Below are positions 26,804 to 35,232 of a DNA stretch of 37,939 bases, piece by piece; within the stretch, counting starts at the first letter, position 1; each line of letters opens with the position of its first letter. The translations under genes and the position numbers were made by a program. The notes under the pieces are model-generated. The model searched no databases. It was not told the DNA's origin and worked only from the letters and a program-made list of their open reading frames with translations. This stretch comes from Acholeplasmataceae bacterium (lineage in GTDB: Bacteria; Bacillota_I; Bacilli_A; ML615J-28; CAG-698), in contig JAAYBG010000108.1 in the NCBI GenBank assembly GCA_012718985.1, forward strand, positions 1-37,939, given 5' to 3'.

Positions 26804-29800
26804 TCTAGTTTAAACTTCTCTTCCTTTGTTCTTTCTAATTCAGCATTTTTTTCAGAAATTTCTGTCTTTAATTTTTCAATATTCAGTTTCAATTCTTCTT
26901 GCTTATTTTTAAGTTCTTTTATACTTTCTATTAATCTCGTATAATAAAGAACTTTTTCATTATTCCTCAAATTTTCCATTTTCTTCCGTGAAAATTCAAT
27001 CTTTGCAATCAAATCTGACTTTAATATATCCAAATCTTCGAGTTTCGCTCTTAAACGAAGTACTTCTGATTTTTGATCAGGATTATTAGCTAGAGCATCA
27101 ATCTTTTCTGTAACTTCTTGTGTCTGGTTAAGATTATCATGATACTCTTGTGTTAAATCTTCATTATCGCCGGCAATTTTTAAATAATTTACCACTGTTT
27201 CATCGGTCATCCTAATCTGCTTTTCTGCGTTGATGCGTTCTCCGTACTTTAGGTTAACTGTACCTAACAAACTAGTCAAATTATTGCACATGGTATTTTT
27301 TTCTTGGATTTCGTTTTCCAAGCGACGAATACTTTGATCAATATTTTGTTTCTTATCGCTTAAAATTTGTTCTTTGATTTCTCTATTTGTTTCTAATGCT
27401 TTACTAATAACTTGATTATTTTGCCATAAAGCTGTCTGTGTTTGTTGTTGGGCTTGATTTAACTCATTTAGTTGACGAATTAAATCTTCTCTTTCTTCAT
27501 TTTTAACACTATAAGCCTTATCCTTTCCAATTAAATCGCTCTTCATTTCATTCAAATAATAATCGATGATTTCCTTTTCCGATTGATTTAATTGTTCTAC
27601 TCGTTCATCATAGCATTGAACCAGATAATCATAGCGTTCTTTTAAGTCGACCAATTCACCACTTAATTTTTGCAAGCGATCTTCAAATAGTTCTAATTCG
27701 ATTAATGCTTTTCCTCTTTTACTTAAATATGACTCTCGCCCTAGTGAAGTACGATCCGTCTGACCCGCATATTCTTTTTCTATTGTTTCTACTTTTTCTT
27801 TTGCATTCGCTACTTCAATTTTCTTTTGATTAATTTGTTGTTCAACTTGAATAATACTTCGATTAATGAATTTCTTCTCTTCTTCAAATGATTCATTTAA
27901 TTCTTTTTTTATATTGCGGACACGACGAATTTTTCGTTTAAATTCAGGATCAATAATTTTTTCTTCGTTAATATCATTGAATTGTTGGCGAATCAATTGT
28001 AATTGTTGATCTTTTTGATAGATTTCTTGTTCTAGATTATGTATTCTTTGGTACATATCCTGATTTTTATTCATCACATATTTTTGATCATTATCTTCAA
28101 GAATACTGATTTCTCGTTTTTTAATCTGCAATATTTCATCTTTAATTTTCTTTATTTCTGCTTCAACATCGTATTTATCTTCTACTTTAACTTTTTCATC
28201 AAATAATGTCGGTTCTTCTATTACTGGTTTTTGACCAAGAACTTTCAATTCTGAATTTTCCTTTTCCAAAGTAGCAATAAATTCATCCTTAGCAAGCAGT
28301 TTTGCTTTTACATCGTTTAATTCATTGACATTTTCTTCATTAGCTTTCTTCAGTGTCTCCAAGTATGCTTCTAATTCAGAAGAAATATCCTCTCCACTTT
28401 TATCTAAAACAAAAATATCGTTATACTTTATCGATAATAATGTCGCTTTCTTTTGCTTTGCATCATTTAAAGATTCTTGTAATTTTGTTTTTTGTTCGGT
28501 TAATAAATGATTGGTTTTTTCTATTTCCTGTTTTTCTGCTTCTAATTCCGCTATCTTATTCTTAGCTTCCTCATATGAATTCTGTTGAGTGGCAAGTTCT
28601 GTTTCTTTTTCTGCTAATTTACTCGCACTATCTTCTCTTATCTCCTCAATATTTTTAATTAATTCTTGATTTTGGGTTTCTAATTCTACCACTTTTTTTG
28701 CAGTTTCTTCATATAATTTTTTCTGTTCTAGAAGTTCAGCTTCTGTTTGTTCATAATCGTTTTTATCCACTACTTGTGCAACTTGTTCTTTTTTCGTTAA
28801 TTCTTGACGAAGCTCCTCAATAACAAGGTTAGCTTTCTTAAGTTCATCTTTTTGATTGTTTAACTCTTCATTAAGTTCTGTAAATTGCTTATTTAGATCA
28901 TTTGACTTAGATAATAAATCTTCTTTTTCTTTATTGATTGCTGTTAATTTCTTCTCTAAATTTTGCTTTGTTTTTTGCAGTTCTTTTTTTTCTTGAGTGA
29001 TTGCAGTCAATTGTTTCGACAATTTATTGACATTCTTATCCGCTTCGGCAATCATTTCCTTCATTTTTTGATTTTCCTGCATTAGAGAATCTATTTTTCC
29101 ATAAGCATCTTCAAGTTCTTTATTTAACTGATCATCATATGATTCTTCATAATTAACTTCCAATTTAGACATTTTTTCTTTTAGATCCATTTCTTTACTT
29201 TGCGTTTTTTCTGCTTCGCTTTTGATGAATCCTTGGTCTAACAGTTTTTGCGCTTCAATTTTGCGGCGCATTTTTTCTTGAATGCCTAATTTCTCTTGTT
29301 TTTCTTTTTCCACTTCCTCTTGTAATTCTAAATCTTCTTTTATTATTTTTTCCGTTTTTGCTGGTTCTTCTTTTTCCTCAACTAGGAGTTCCTTCTCTTT
29401 TGCTTTTTCTTTCTCCTTAGCTAAACGTTCCTTTTCTTTTGCTTTTTCCTTTTCCTTGGCTAAACGCTCTTTTTCTTTTGCTTTTTCTTTCTCCTTAGCT
29501 AAACGCTCTTTCTCTTTAGCCTTTGCTTTTTCCTTGGCTAACCGTTCTTTCTCTTTTGCCTTTGCTTTTTCCTTAGCTAAGCGTTCTTTCTCTTTTGCCT
29601 TTGCCTTTTCCTTAGCTAAGCGTTCTTTTTCTTTTGCTTTCTCCTTCTCTTTAGCTAAACGTTCTTTTTCCTTTGCTTTTGCTGCATCAGAAAGAACAAC
29701 CTTCTTTTCCTTTAGTTCAGGTTCTTTTTTAGCCTTAATTTCTTCGGTAGTAACTACAGTATTAGGTTTTTCAGTCATGGTCTCACCCTCTTTATTACTG

Positions 29801-29964
29801 ATAATTGTTCGCTCACTAAACAAATAACGTTCTTTAGCATTTTTTTCATTAATTAGTCCTTTTTCGCTTCTTATCTTCAAATACTTTTTCCTGTTCTTTG
29901 AATCTTCGAGCAAGCTTCTTTTTATAATTTCTAGTTTTTCAGATTGGCCCTTGTCCCTAATCAT
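26800..29964 (-). CDS. Giant coiled-coil protein with charged KEK repeats
   Basis: Unrecognised 1054-residue protein, almost entirely charged helix. After a basic N-terminus, residues about 96-199 are eight near-identical 13-residue units K-A-K-E-K-E-R-L-A-K-E-K-(A/E), an alternating-charge pattern of the single-alpha-helix type. Long heptad-like coiled coils follow (about 260-560 and 620-1050), separated by a less regular stretch (about 570-600) with Y-N-D-I-F-V-L-D and E-P-T-L-F-D-E. There is no membrane segment, Walker motif or hinge, so it is not SMC or Rad50. ATG 29964 has AAAGGGGTGA just upstream; an in-frame ATG at 29778 has an equally good AGAGGGTGA. It is flanked upstream by two membrane-protein genes (14 nt gap) and overlaps the B3/B4 gene by 4 nt. 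A structural or scaffold role is inferred. Confidence 0.85.
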   Translation of the reverse strand: MIRDKGQSEKLEIIKRSLLEDSKNRKKYLKIRSEKGLINEKNAKERYLFSERTIISNKEGETMTEKPNTVVTTEEIKAKKEPELKEKKVVLSDAAKAKEKERLAKEKEKAKEKERLAKEKAKAKEKERLAKEKAKAKEKERLAKEKAKAKEKERLAKEKEKAKEKERLAKEKEKAKEKERLAKEKEKAKEKELLVEEKEEPAKTEKIIKEDLELQEEVEKEKQEKLGIQEKMRRKIEAQKLLDQGFIKSEAEKTQSKEMDLKEKMSKLEVNYEESYDDQLNKELEDAYGKIDSLMQENQKMKEMIAEADKNVNKLSKQLTAITQEKKELQKTKQNLEKKLTAINKEKEDLLSKSNDLNKQFTELNEELNNQKDELKKANLVIEELRQELTKKEQVAQVVDKNDYEQTEAELLEQKKLYEETAKKVVELETQNQELIKNIEEIREDSASKLAEKETELATQQNSYEEAKNKIAELEAEKQEIEKTNHLLTEQKTKLQESLNDAKQKKATLLSIKYNDIFVLDKSGEDISSELEAYLETLKKANEENVNELNDVKAKLLAKDEFIATLEKENSELKVLGQKPVIEEPTLFDEKVKVEDKYDVEAEIKKIKDEILQIKKREISILEDNDQKYVMNKNQDMYQRIHNLEQEIYQKDQQLQLIRQQFNDINEEKIIDPEFKRKIRRVRNIKKELNESFEEEKKFINRSIIQVEQQINQKKIEVANAKEKVETIEKEYAGQTDRTSLGRESYLSKRGKALIELELFEDRLQKLSGELVDLKERYDYLVQCYDERVEQLNQSEKEIIDYYLNEMKSDLIGKDKAYSVKNEEREDLIRQLNELNQAQQQTQTALWQNNQVISKALETNREIKEQILSDKKQNIDQSIRRLENEIQEKNTMCNNLTSLLGTVNLKYGERINAEKQIRMTDETVVNYLKIAGDNEDLTQEYHDNLNQTQEVTEKIDALANNPDQKSEVLRLRAKLEDLDILKSDLIAKIEFSRKKMENLRNNEKVLYYTRLIESIKELKNKQEELKLNIEKLKTEISEKNAELERTKEEKFKLE
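29368..29679 (-). repeat. Eight 39-bp in-frame tandem repeats in the coiled-coil gene
   Basis: Eight consecutive 39-bp units encode K-A-K-E-K-E-R-L-A-K-E-K-(A/E). Units differ mainly at synonymous third positions and at the last residue (Ala or Glu); the last unit is degenerate (E-L-L-V-E-E). The length is a multiple of three, so gain or loss of units keeps the frame. Confidence 0.85.
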
Positions 29965-29977
29965 TAGCCTCACCCCT

Positions 29978-30919
29978 TTAGAAAATAAATGTTTTAACTA
30001 CCTCATAAATCACATAAACTACCACTGTTAACGTACCAGCAATGCTGAGTATTATCAATAAGGTTTTGAATAATAAAAGCCAGGTTTTTTTCTTTTTGAA
30101 ATGGGAGCTTTTATCAATTATTGTTTGGGAAATGGTATCCAAAGTCTGATTACCTATCTTTCCTTCACAGACCAAATTTATAGCATAGGGAGCAAATGTA
30201 TAATTTTTCTTTAAGACATTTGTCATATAATATGCTTTGGCTTTTTTAATTTTTTTCTCATATTCCTTGTCTAATATTCTTGTATTTCTTTCAAGTATAT
30301 GTTGAGCACTATTCGTAATCTTTTTGAAATCTTGAATATTTACATTATAATATCTTGCATAGATTAAAGAAATTATGATTATATATAGACTTGAGTCCAT
30401 AACTAATTTAATCCATGGTTTTTTTGAAAAAAGAGTGTAAAGAAGATTTTCCATTTGAACAAAAAAATTACCACCAAATGCCTTTACCAATAATCCGTTT
30501 GTTAAGCCATGAATAAAAACGAGAAGAATCAACATCAACCACAATAATAATATCATTCCCCATGAAAAAGGTTTGATTTTAATATCTGCAGAAGTTTCAA
30601 TGACACTACTACCTTCAATGATTTTCTTTTCTTGAGTTTTCTTCACATCTTTTTCCCACAACAAAAATGCCTTCTTTGCTATTCTTCGCCTTCGATAGCG
30701 AGAATAAGTAGCATTTCTAATGAGATGCCCAAAAGCTTGATAATTCTTTTTATATTTTATACGATAATCCTCAATACTACTCACAATATACGGCGAATTC
30801 AAGGGGTCATAAAGAAATGGATTCCCTTTTAAAAATTCAATTTTGTCTAAATCGACAACATCTGTATCTTCACCCGACCATAAGGGATTATATAATTTTA
30901 CTTGTGGATTATCTTTCAT
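29978..30919 (-). CDS. Hypothetical three-pass membrane protein
   Basis: Unrecognised 313-residue protein. Residues 1-115 are soluble and contain a basic cluster R-Y-R-R-R-R-I-A-K-K (about 75-84), so the N-terminus is probably cytoplasmic. Membrane segments lie at about 118-145, 170-190 and 278-305. Between the second and third is a helical, Lys-rich domain (about 195-277, with I-L-D-K-E-Y-E-K-K-I-K-K-A-K). The C-terminus is hydrophobic up to the last residue. AGGAG precedes the ATG. It sits 13 nt after the CvpA-like gene and 14 nt before the coiled-coil gene, and is likely to act with both. Confidence 0.8.
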   Translation of the reverse strand: MKDNPQVKLYNPLWSGEDTDVVDLDKIEFLKGNPFLYDPLNSPYIVSSIEDYRIKYKKNYQAFGHLIRNATYSRYRRRRIAKKAFLLWEKDVKKTQEKKIIEGSSVIETSADIKIKPFSWGMILLLWLMLILLVFIHGLTNGLLVKAFGGNFFVQMENLLYTLFSKKPWIKLVMDSSLYIIIISLIYARYYNVNIQDFKKITNSAQHILERNTRILDKEYEKKIKKAKAYYMTNVLKKNYTFAPYAINLVCEGKIGNQTLDTISQTIIDKSSHFKKKKTWLLLFKTLLIILSIAGTLTVVVYVIYEVVKTFIF

Positions 30920-30932
30920 TTGTAATCTCCTG

Positions 30933-32672
30933 TTAATTCGTCAGATACACCTTTATTGCTGAATCGATATCCGTTGAATTTAAAATATCATCAATTAAGT
31001 TTTCCGCCAATAGATTCTTATCTAATAGGTTAAATAAAAACCCTGTATCTTTTGTAAATATCTTTTCTAAAACACTATATCTTGCTTTATCTGTGATAAT
31101 TCCTAAATTGGACAAATCTTTTATCCTATTTAAACCGTTCTTGATGTCTTTAATAGTAACAACCTCTTCGTTTGTTTTTAGCACATATTCAAAAGCAAAA
31201 TATTCAAAATATAAATCATGCCCTGACAACTCTTGTGAACTTAATGTATCACAAAAATAACTCGATAAAAGTATTTCCTCTTCCCAACTATGATTTTGAA
31301 AAAAATCACGATAACTTTGCCCTAAAACTAAACGAACAGGATATGAGTTTTTGGAATCAATCAAAAATATCTCTTCTTTATACTTGCTATGAACAGAAAA
31401 AGCTTCCTTCAACGTTTTAAACACTCTTTGTTCGTATTCACTTTTTTCTAATAAGTTCATATTTATGTATTCTTTTAAATATTCTTCAACAAAATCATCT
31501 ATTGATGATGGATTTTGAAATAGTTGATTGAAAGTATCAACATATTCATTTATAGGATAATCATATAAAGTCTTTTTTGTTAATCGATATAGTTCGTTAT
31601 GATTATTGAAATAAAATGACATAGAATTGTAAACTGCAAGAAAACTTGCTCGATCACTTTCCTTTACAAAGCAATCCAATATCTTTGTTTTATTGTTTTC
31701 TAACAACTCAAAAATTTCATTAAAAGTATAAGAACTAAAATCATTCTCTAATATTTCACCGATAAAATAAACATACCCTCTTTTCGCAAGTAGGTATTCA
31801 TATTTTTCAAAAAAAACATCATACAACGAATTTTCTTTTTCATCTAATAATACATAGTAAAATAAGGTTCTCTTTTCCCCCATCTCCATTAATGTTAACA
31901 CATAATCATCATCAATCTTAGCATTCTCAATTCTAGTTTGAGATGCCGGTGATAAATTAGGTATCATTTCATTACTGAAATAGGTGTTCAACTCTGCAAA
32001 TTCATTTGCTAGGCTATCTAATTCTCGATATCCTGCTAGGGCCTTTGACCCATTCAATTCCTCAAAAGCATGTGTCCACGTTCTATATTTTTGTACATTA
32101 TTATTTTGATATTGATTGAATAAAGAAATATCAAATACTTTCGTACTTGTTTTTGCCATTACATTTGCCAGTGGTTTTGATATACTAGTAATCATTGTTG
32201 TTCCTAAAACAAATAAAAGGAGCGTAAGATAAATATAGGTGTTCATAACGGATGAAACAGCCCCTAAAACACGCGATAAAACACTTGTCTTTTTTAGAAT
32301 AATTTTTTCTTTGCTTGGTGAAAACAGTTTTAGAATAAGATAAATTAGTAAATATATTAAAAGGTAAAGAATAATTCCAACAAAAATACAGAAAATAACA
32401 TTTTCATACTTAGCAATAACAAAGTGCTTTTCTAACCACAAGAAAATTTTCTCTTTTGATTGCCTAATAAAATTAATTTTCAATAGAAAATGAACAACAT
32501 GCTCTAATGAAAAATGGAGAATGAAAAATGGTAATGTTAGATTAATAGTTTTTTTCAATTGACGACCAAAACCATAGTAGCTTCCAAATAGTAAGCCTGT
32601 TATGAAAACAATGATTGCTAGTATGTCAAAATTGAATGTCGCAAAAGACTCCATTTTTTCCACCGAGAACAT
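30933..32672 (-). CDS. CvpA-like membrane protein with large C-terminal domain
   Basis: A 579-residue protein. The first 165 residues look like the four-helix CvpA (colicin V production) fold: hydrophobic segments at about 17-36, 43-63, 89-117 and 140-163, with G-F-G-R-Q-L-K-K between the first two and S-K-E-K-I-I-L-K-K between the last two. The basic loops place these on the inside, so the large remaining domain (about 165-579) should be outside. That domain is mostly helical with many Tyr, Phe, Asn and acidic residues, and no family is recognised. Typical CvpA proteins are only about 160-220 residues. It opens the six-gene operon and has a clear promoter. The CvpA relation is a pattern-level call. 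Confidence 0.7.
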   Translation of the reverse strand: MFSVEKMESFATFNFDILAIIVFITGLLFGSYYGFGRQLKKTINLTLPFFILHFSLEHVVHFLLKINFIRQSKEKIFLWLEKHFVIAKYENVIFCIFVGIILYLLIYLLIYLILKLFSPSKEKIILKKTSVLSRVLGAVSSVMNTYIYLTLLLFVLGTTMITSISKPLANVMAKTSTKVFDISLFNQYQNNNVQKYRTWTHAFEELNGSKALAGYRELDSLANEFAELNTYFSNEMIPNLSPASQTRIENAKIDDDYVLTLMEMGEKRTLFYYVLLDEKENSLYDVFFEKYEYLLAKRGYVYFIGEILENDFSSYTFNEIFELLENNKTKILDCFVKESDRASFLAVYNSMSFYFNNHNELYRLTKKTLYDYPINEYVDTFNQLFQNPSSIDDFVEEYLKEYINMNLLEKSEYEQRVFKTLKEAFSVHSKYKEEIFLIDSKNSYPVRLVLGQSYRDFFQNHSWEEEILLSSYFCDTLSSQELSGHDLYFEYFAFEYVLKTNEEVVTIKDIKNGLNRIKDLSNLGIITDKARYSVLEKIFTKDTGFLFNLLDKNLLAENLIDDILNSTDIDSAIKVYLTN

Positions 32673-32696
32673 CTTTCCTTGTACTATCTTTTTTTT

Positions 32697-32725
32697 ATTA
32701 TATCATTTATAATCTTTTTTTACAA
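32697..32725 (-). promoter_or_regulatory. Promoter of the six-gene coiled-coil/glnS/pcrA operon
   Basis: Minus strand TTGTAA (32720-32725), 17-nt spacer, TATAAT (32697-32702), about 25 nt before the first start codon. Confidence 0.72.
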
Positions 32726-32751
32726 TCCTTTTATTAATTTACAAGGCAACA

Positions 32752-32780
32752 AAAAAAGCTGAATTTTTAAATCCAGCTTT
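32752..32780 (-). terminator. Rho-independent terminator after the BspA/BIG2 lipoprotein gene
   Basis: Stem AAAGCTGGATTT / AAATTCAGCTTT on the minus strand (one G-U pair) followed by seven T. The G-U pair is stable only in the minus-strand transcript, supporting the orientation. Confidence 0.85.
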
Positions 32781-32796
32781 TGCTTTTTTCTTTTTT

Positions 32797-34167
32797 TTAG
32801 TCTAATTCGTAAATCTGTTCATCATAAACTGACCAAACAGCATTGTTTTTATACATTTCAGCGCTTCCTTTTGGTACATAAATCTTAACATCTTCTGATA
32901 ATCTGAATTTTGTAACTGAAGTGTTAATGCAATTTGGATTAACAACGTTCAATATCAATTTTTCTAATCCTGAACATCTATCAAAAGAATTTGAACTTGC
33001 AACAAGTAAAACTGGGCACGCCGCTATTGTTATTTTAACGGTTGCTTTTTTTGTTGGGTCAGCTGCTAACGAAGCAGTTATTGTTGCAGAGCCATTTTTA
33101 ATTGCTGTTACAGTTCCTTTATCGCGGTCAACTGTAACTACATCGGGATTATTCACTGTCCAATAAACCAATTTTCCACTAGCTTCAGTTAAGCGAACAA
33201 TATCACCAACATACATATTTCTTGCATTAATAATTTCAATACCATCTGTTGATGTTGAAGCGATCATTTCTTGACCATCACCGTACATCTCACTATCATC
33301 AACATTGATGGTTATTGTTTTTAATCCTCTACAACTAGCAAAAGATAATCCTGTATTTCCACCAATTGTTTTAACACTGTTAGGAATATTCACTGATTGT
33401 AATTTCTTACATTGATAGAAAGCATAATCTTCGATTGTTTCAACAGTATAAGGAATAGTAATTTTTTGAACTTTACTAGTCGCAATACTAATATTTAAAA
33501 ATCTAATATATTTGTAAAAAGCATAACTCTTAATTACTTTTACAGGTGCTCCATCAAGTTCAGCAGGTATTTCAACATTTTTATCATTACCAATATATTG
33601 AACAATCGTGATATAGTCACCATTGACTTTATCATAAACATATTTATATTTAAATTTTTCATCTTTAGTGATTCGAATCGTTCTTTGAATCCATGTATCA
33701 TTAGGTTTATTGCCTAATTCATCTTCTTCATAAGAAGTAATATTTACTGGCGCAGTAAAATTCCATACGTTCATTTCCCCTGATAAAAAGTAAACATCAA
33801 ATTCTTTCGCCTCTGGGCCATCAGGAGTAACCAATGTTATTTTCACATGAGCGCTGGCGTATTTTTCCCATTTCTTATTAGTGGTAACATCGCTTTGTAG
33901 CGTGTATTTAAAGGAATCTGTTTTTAAAGACTCAATTCCATCAAAATATGTTGTCTTACCATCTTCATCTGTGTTTTCCTTGATAAATTTTGGATATGCT
34001 ACGCTTGATGTTGAGTAAAATGCACGGGCAACTGCCTCTAAGTCTTTGTTATTTACTGCCTCAACATAAGCATCCCACAAATCTTTGGCTTCTACTTCTT
34101 CACTACAACCAATTGAAAAAGTTAAAGTAAAAACTACAGCGAATAATAAGAATAATATTTTTTTCAT
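32797..34167 (-). CDS. Surface lipoprotein with NTF2-like, leucine-rich (BspA-type) and BIG2 segments
   Basis: A 456-residue lipoprotein with lipobox S-I-G-C (Cys21). Residues about 28-140 (D-L-W-D-A-Y-V-E-A-V-N-N-K-D) read like an NTF2/SnoaL-type fold. Residues about 180-285 are BspA-type leucine-rich repeats, for example K-V-I-K-S-Y-A-F-Y-K and V-E-T-I-E-D-Y-A-F-Y-Q-C. A BIG2 domain then intervenes (about 310-375: Y-W-T-V-N-N-P-D-V-V-T-V ... G-T-V-T-A-I-K-N-G-S-A-T-I-T-A). The repeat pattern then resumes and ends in a typical cap (I-Y-V-P-K-G-S-A-E-M-Y-K). ATG 34167 is chosen because GGAGG lies 8 nt upstream; the earlier ATG at 34182 overlaps that site. A binding or adhesion role at the surface is inferred. 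Confidence 0.85.
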   Translation of the reverse strand: MKKILFLLFAVVFTLTFSIGCSEEVEAKDLWDAYVEAVNNKDLEAVARAFYSTSSVAYPKFIKENTDEDGKTTYFDGIESLKTDSFKYTLQSDVTTNKKWEKYASAHVKITLVTPDGPEAKEFDVYFLSGEMNVWNFTAPVNITSYEEDELGNKPNDTWIQRTIRITKDEKFKYKYVYDKVNGDYITIVQYIGNDKNVEIPAELDGAPVKVIKSYAFYKYIRFLNISIATSKVQKITIPYTVETIEDYAFYQCKKLQSVNIPNSVKTIGGNTGLSFASCRGLKTITINVDDSEMYGDGQEMIASTSTDGIEIINARNMYVGDIVRLTEASGKLVYWTVNNPDVVTVDRDKGTVTAIKNGSATITASLAADPTKKATVKITIAACPVLLVASSNSFDRCSGLEKLILNVVNPNCINTSVTKFRLSEDVKIYVPKGSAEMYKNNAVWSVYDEQIYELD

Positions 34168-34231
34168 TTTTAATTCCTCCATATGTTTTTTGGATTAAAG
34201 ATTATCTTTTATTATTTGATTACTATACGTA

Positions 34232-34260
34232 ATTATACAATAAAAGGCTTATTAAATCAA
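34232..34260 (-). promoter_or_regulatory. Promoter of the lipoprotein gene, -35 overlapping the tsaD stop
   Basis: Minus strand TTGATT (34255-34260), 17-nt spacer, TATAAT (34232-34237). The -35 box contains the tsaD TGA stop codon (34257-34259). Confidence 0.7.
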
Positions 34261-35228
34261 CACTTTTTTAAATCGTTTTCAAAACGGTATTTGAAATAGC
34301 CAGCAACAGCAATCATAGCCGCATTGTCAGTACAATATTTCATTTTGGGAAAAGTCAATTTTACATTTTCCAATTTGTTTACTGCATCAGTTAACGATTT
34401 TCGCAATCCTTGATTAGCAGCCACACCACCAGCAACGACAATTTGTTTCACTTTATAAGTTTGTGCTGCTTTAATAGTTTTATCTACTAATACTGTTACA
34501 ACACTACTTTGAAAGGAAGCAGCCAAATCTGCGACATTGATTGGTTCATTTTTCATATTACATTTGTTAATAATATTTAAAACCGCTGATTTTAATCCTG
34601 AAAAAGAGAAATTATAACTGTCTTTATCGAGATAAACAAAAGGTAATTTATAGGATGGCTTTCCTGTTTGCGCCAGTTGATCAACATACATTCCTGCAGG
34701 ATAATCCAGTCCCATTACTCTACCGACTTTATCATATGCTTCCCCTACTGCATCATCTAAGGTTTGCCCTAAAATTTCAAATTGGTAATGCTCTTTCATG
34801 AGTACTAACTCAGTATGACCACCTGAGACAACCAGTGCTAATAGTGGAAAGTGAAAATCACTTTCGATATAATTTGCATAAATATGACCATCGATATGAT
34901 TCACATCAACACAAGGAATATTATGAGCTAAAGCAAAAGCTTTGGCTGCATTAATTCCTACTAACAATGAACCGATTAATCCTGGTGTTGTAGTTACCGC
35001 AACTAAATCAATCTCTTTCGGAGTAACCTTGGCATCCATTAAGGCTTGTTCGAAAACATAAATCATCTTTTTTACATGTTCTCTACTGGCAACCTCAGGA
35101 ACAACACCACCAAATATTTTATGAATATCTATTTGTGTATAAATAGCGTTCGCTAAGACTTCTTTTCCATTCCTTACTATTGCGACACTGGTTTCATCAC
35201 AACTACTTTCTACACCCAACACTAACAC
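34257..35228 (-). CDS. tsaD: tRNA N6-adenosine threonylcarbamoyltransferase
   Basis: Catalytic subunit that transfers threonylcarbamoyl to A37 of ANN-reading tRNAs. The 323 residues of ASKHA fold begin L-G-V-E-S-S-C-D-E-T-S and carry the metal-binding N-H-I-D-G-H (about 107-112), P-L-L-A-L-V-V-S-G-G-H-T (about 124-135) and the ATP-site V-V-A-G-G-V-A-A-N motif. Its partners TsaB and TsaE are encoded upstream. The start is 4 nt after rimI. No intrinsic terminator follows; the next promoter begins in its stop codon. Confidence 0.96.
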   Translation of the reverse strand: MLVLGVESSCDETSVAIVRNGKEVLANAIYTQIDIHKIFGGVVPEVASREHVKKMIYVFEQALMDAKVTPKEIDLVAVTTTPGLIGSLLVGINAAKAFALAHNIPCVDVNHIDGHIYANYIESDFHFPLLALVVSGGHTELVLMKEHYQFEILGQTLDDAVGEAYDKVGRVMGLDYPAGMYVDQLAQTGKPSYKLPFVYLDKDSYNFSFSGLKSAVLNIINKCNMKNEPINVADLAASFQSSVVTVLVDKTIKAAQTYKVKQIVVAGGVAANQGLRKSLTDAVNKLENVKLTFPKMKYCTDNAAMIAVAGYFKYRFENDLKKC

Positions 35229-35232
35229 CCAA

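Noticed and set aside
29368-29679. Possible CRISPR array because of regular 39-bp repetition
   Set aside because: Units are directly adjacent with no spacers, and they encode an in-frame protein repeat.
29282-29827. Plus-strand open frame rich in Ser/Phe/Ala repeats
   Set aside because: It is the antisense of the KEK repeat region; repeated Lys/Glu codons give a stop-free reverse strand.
26800-29964. SMC, Rad50 or MukB-like ATPase
   Set aside because: The protein is long and coiled, but has no Walker A or B, no signature motif and no hinge domain.
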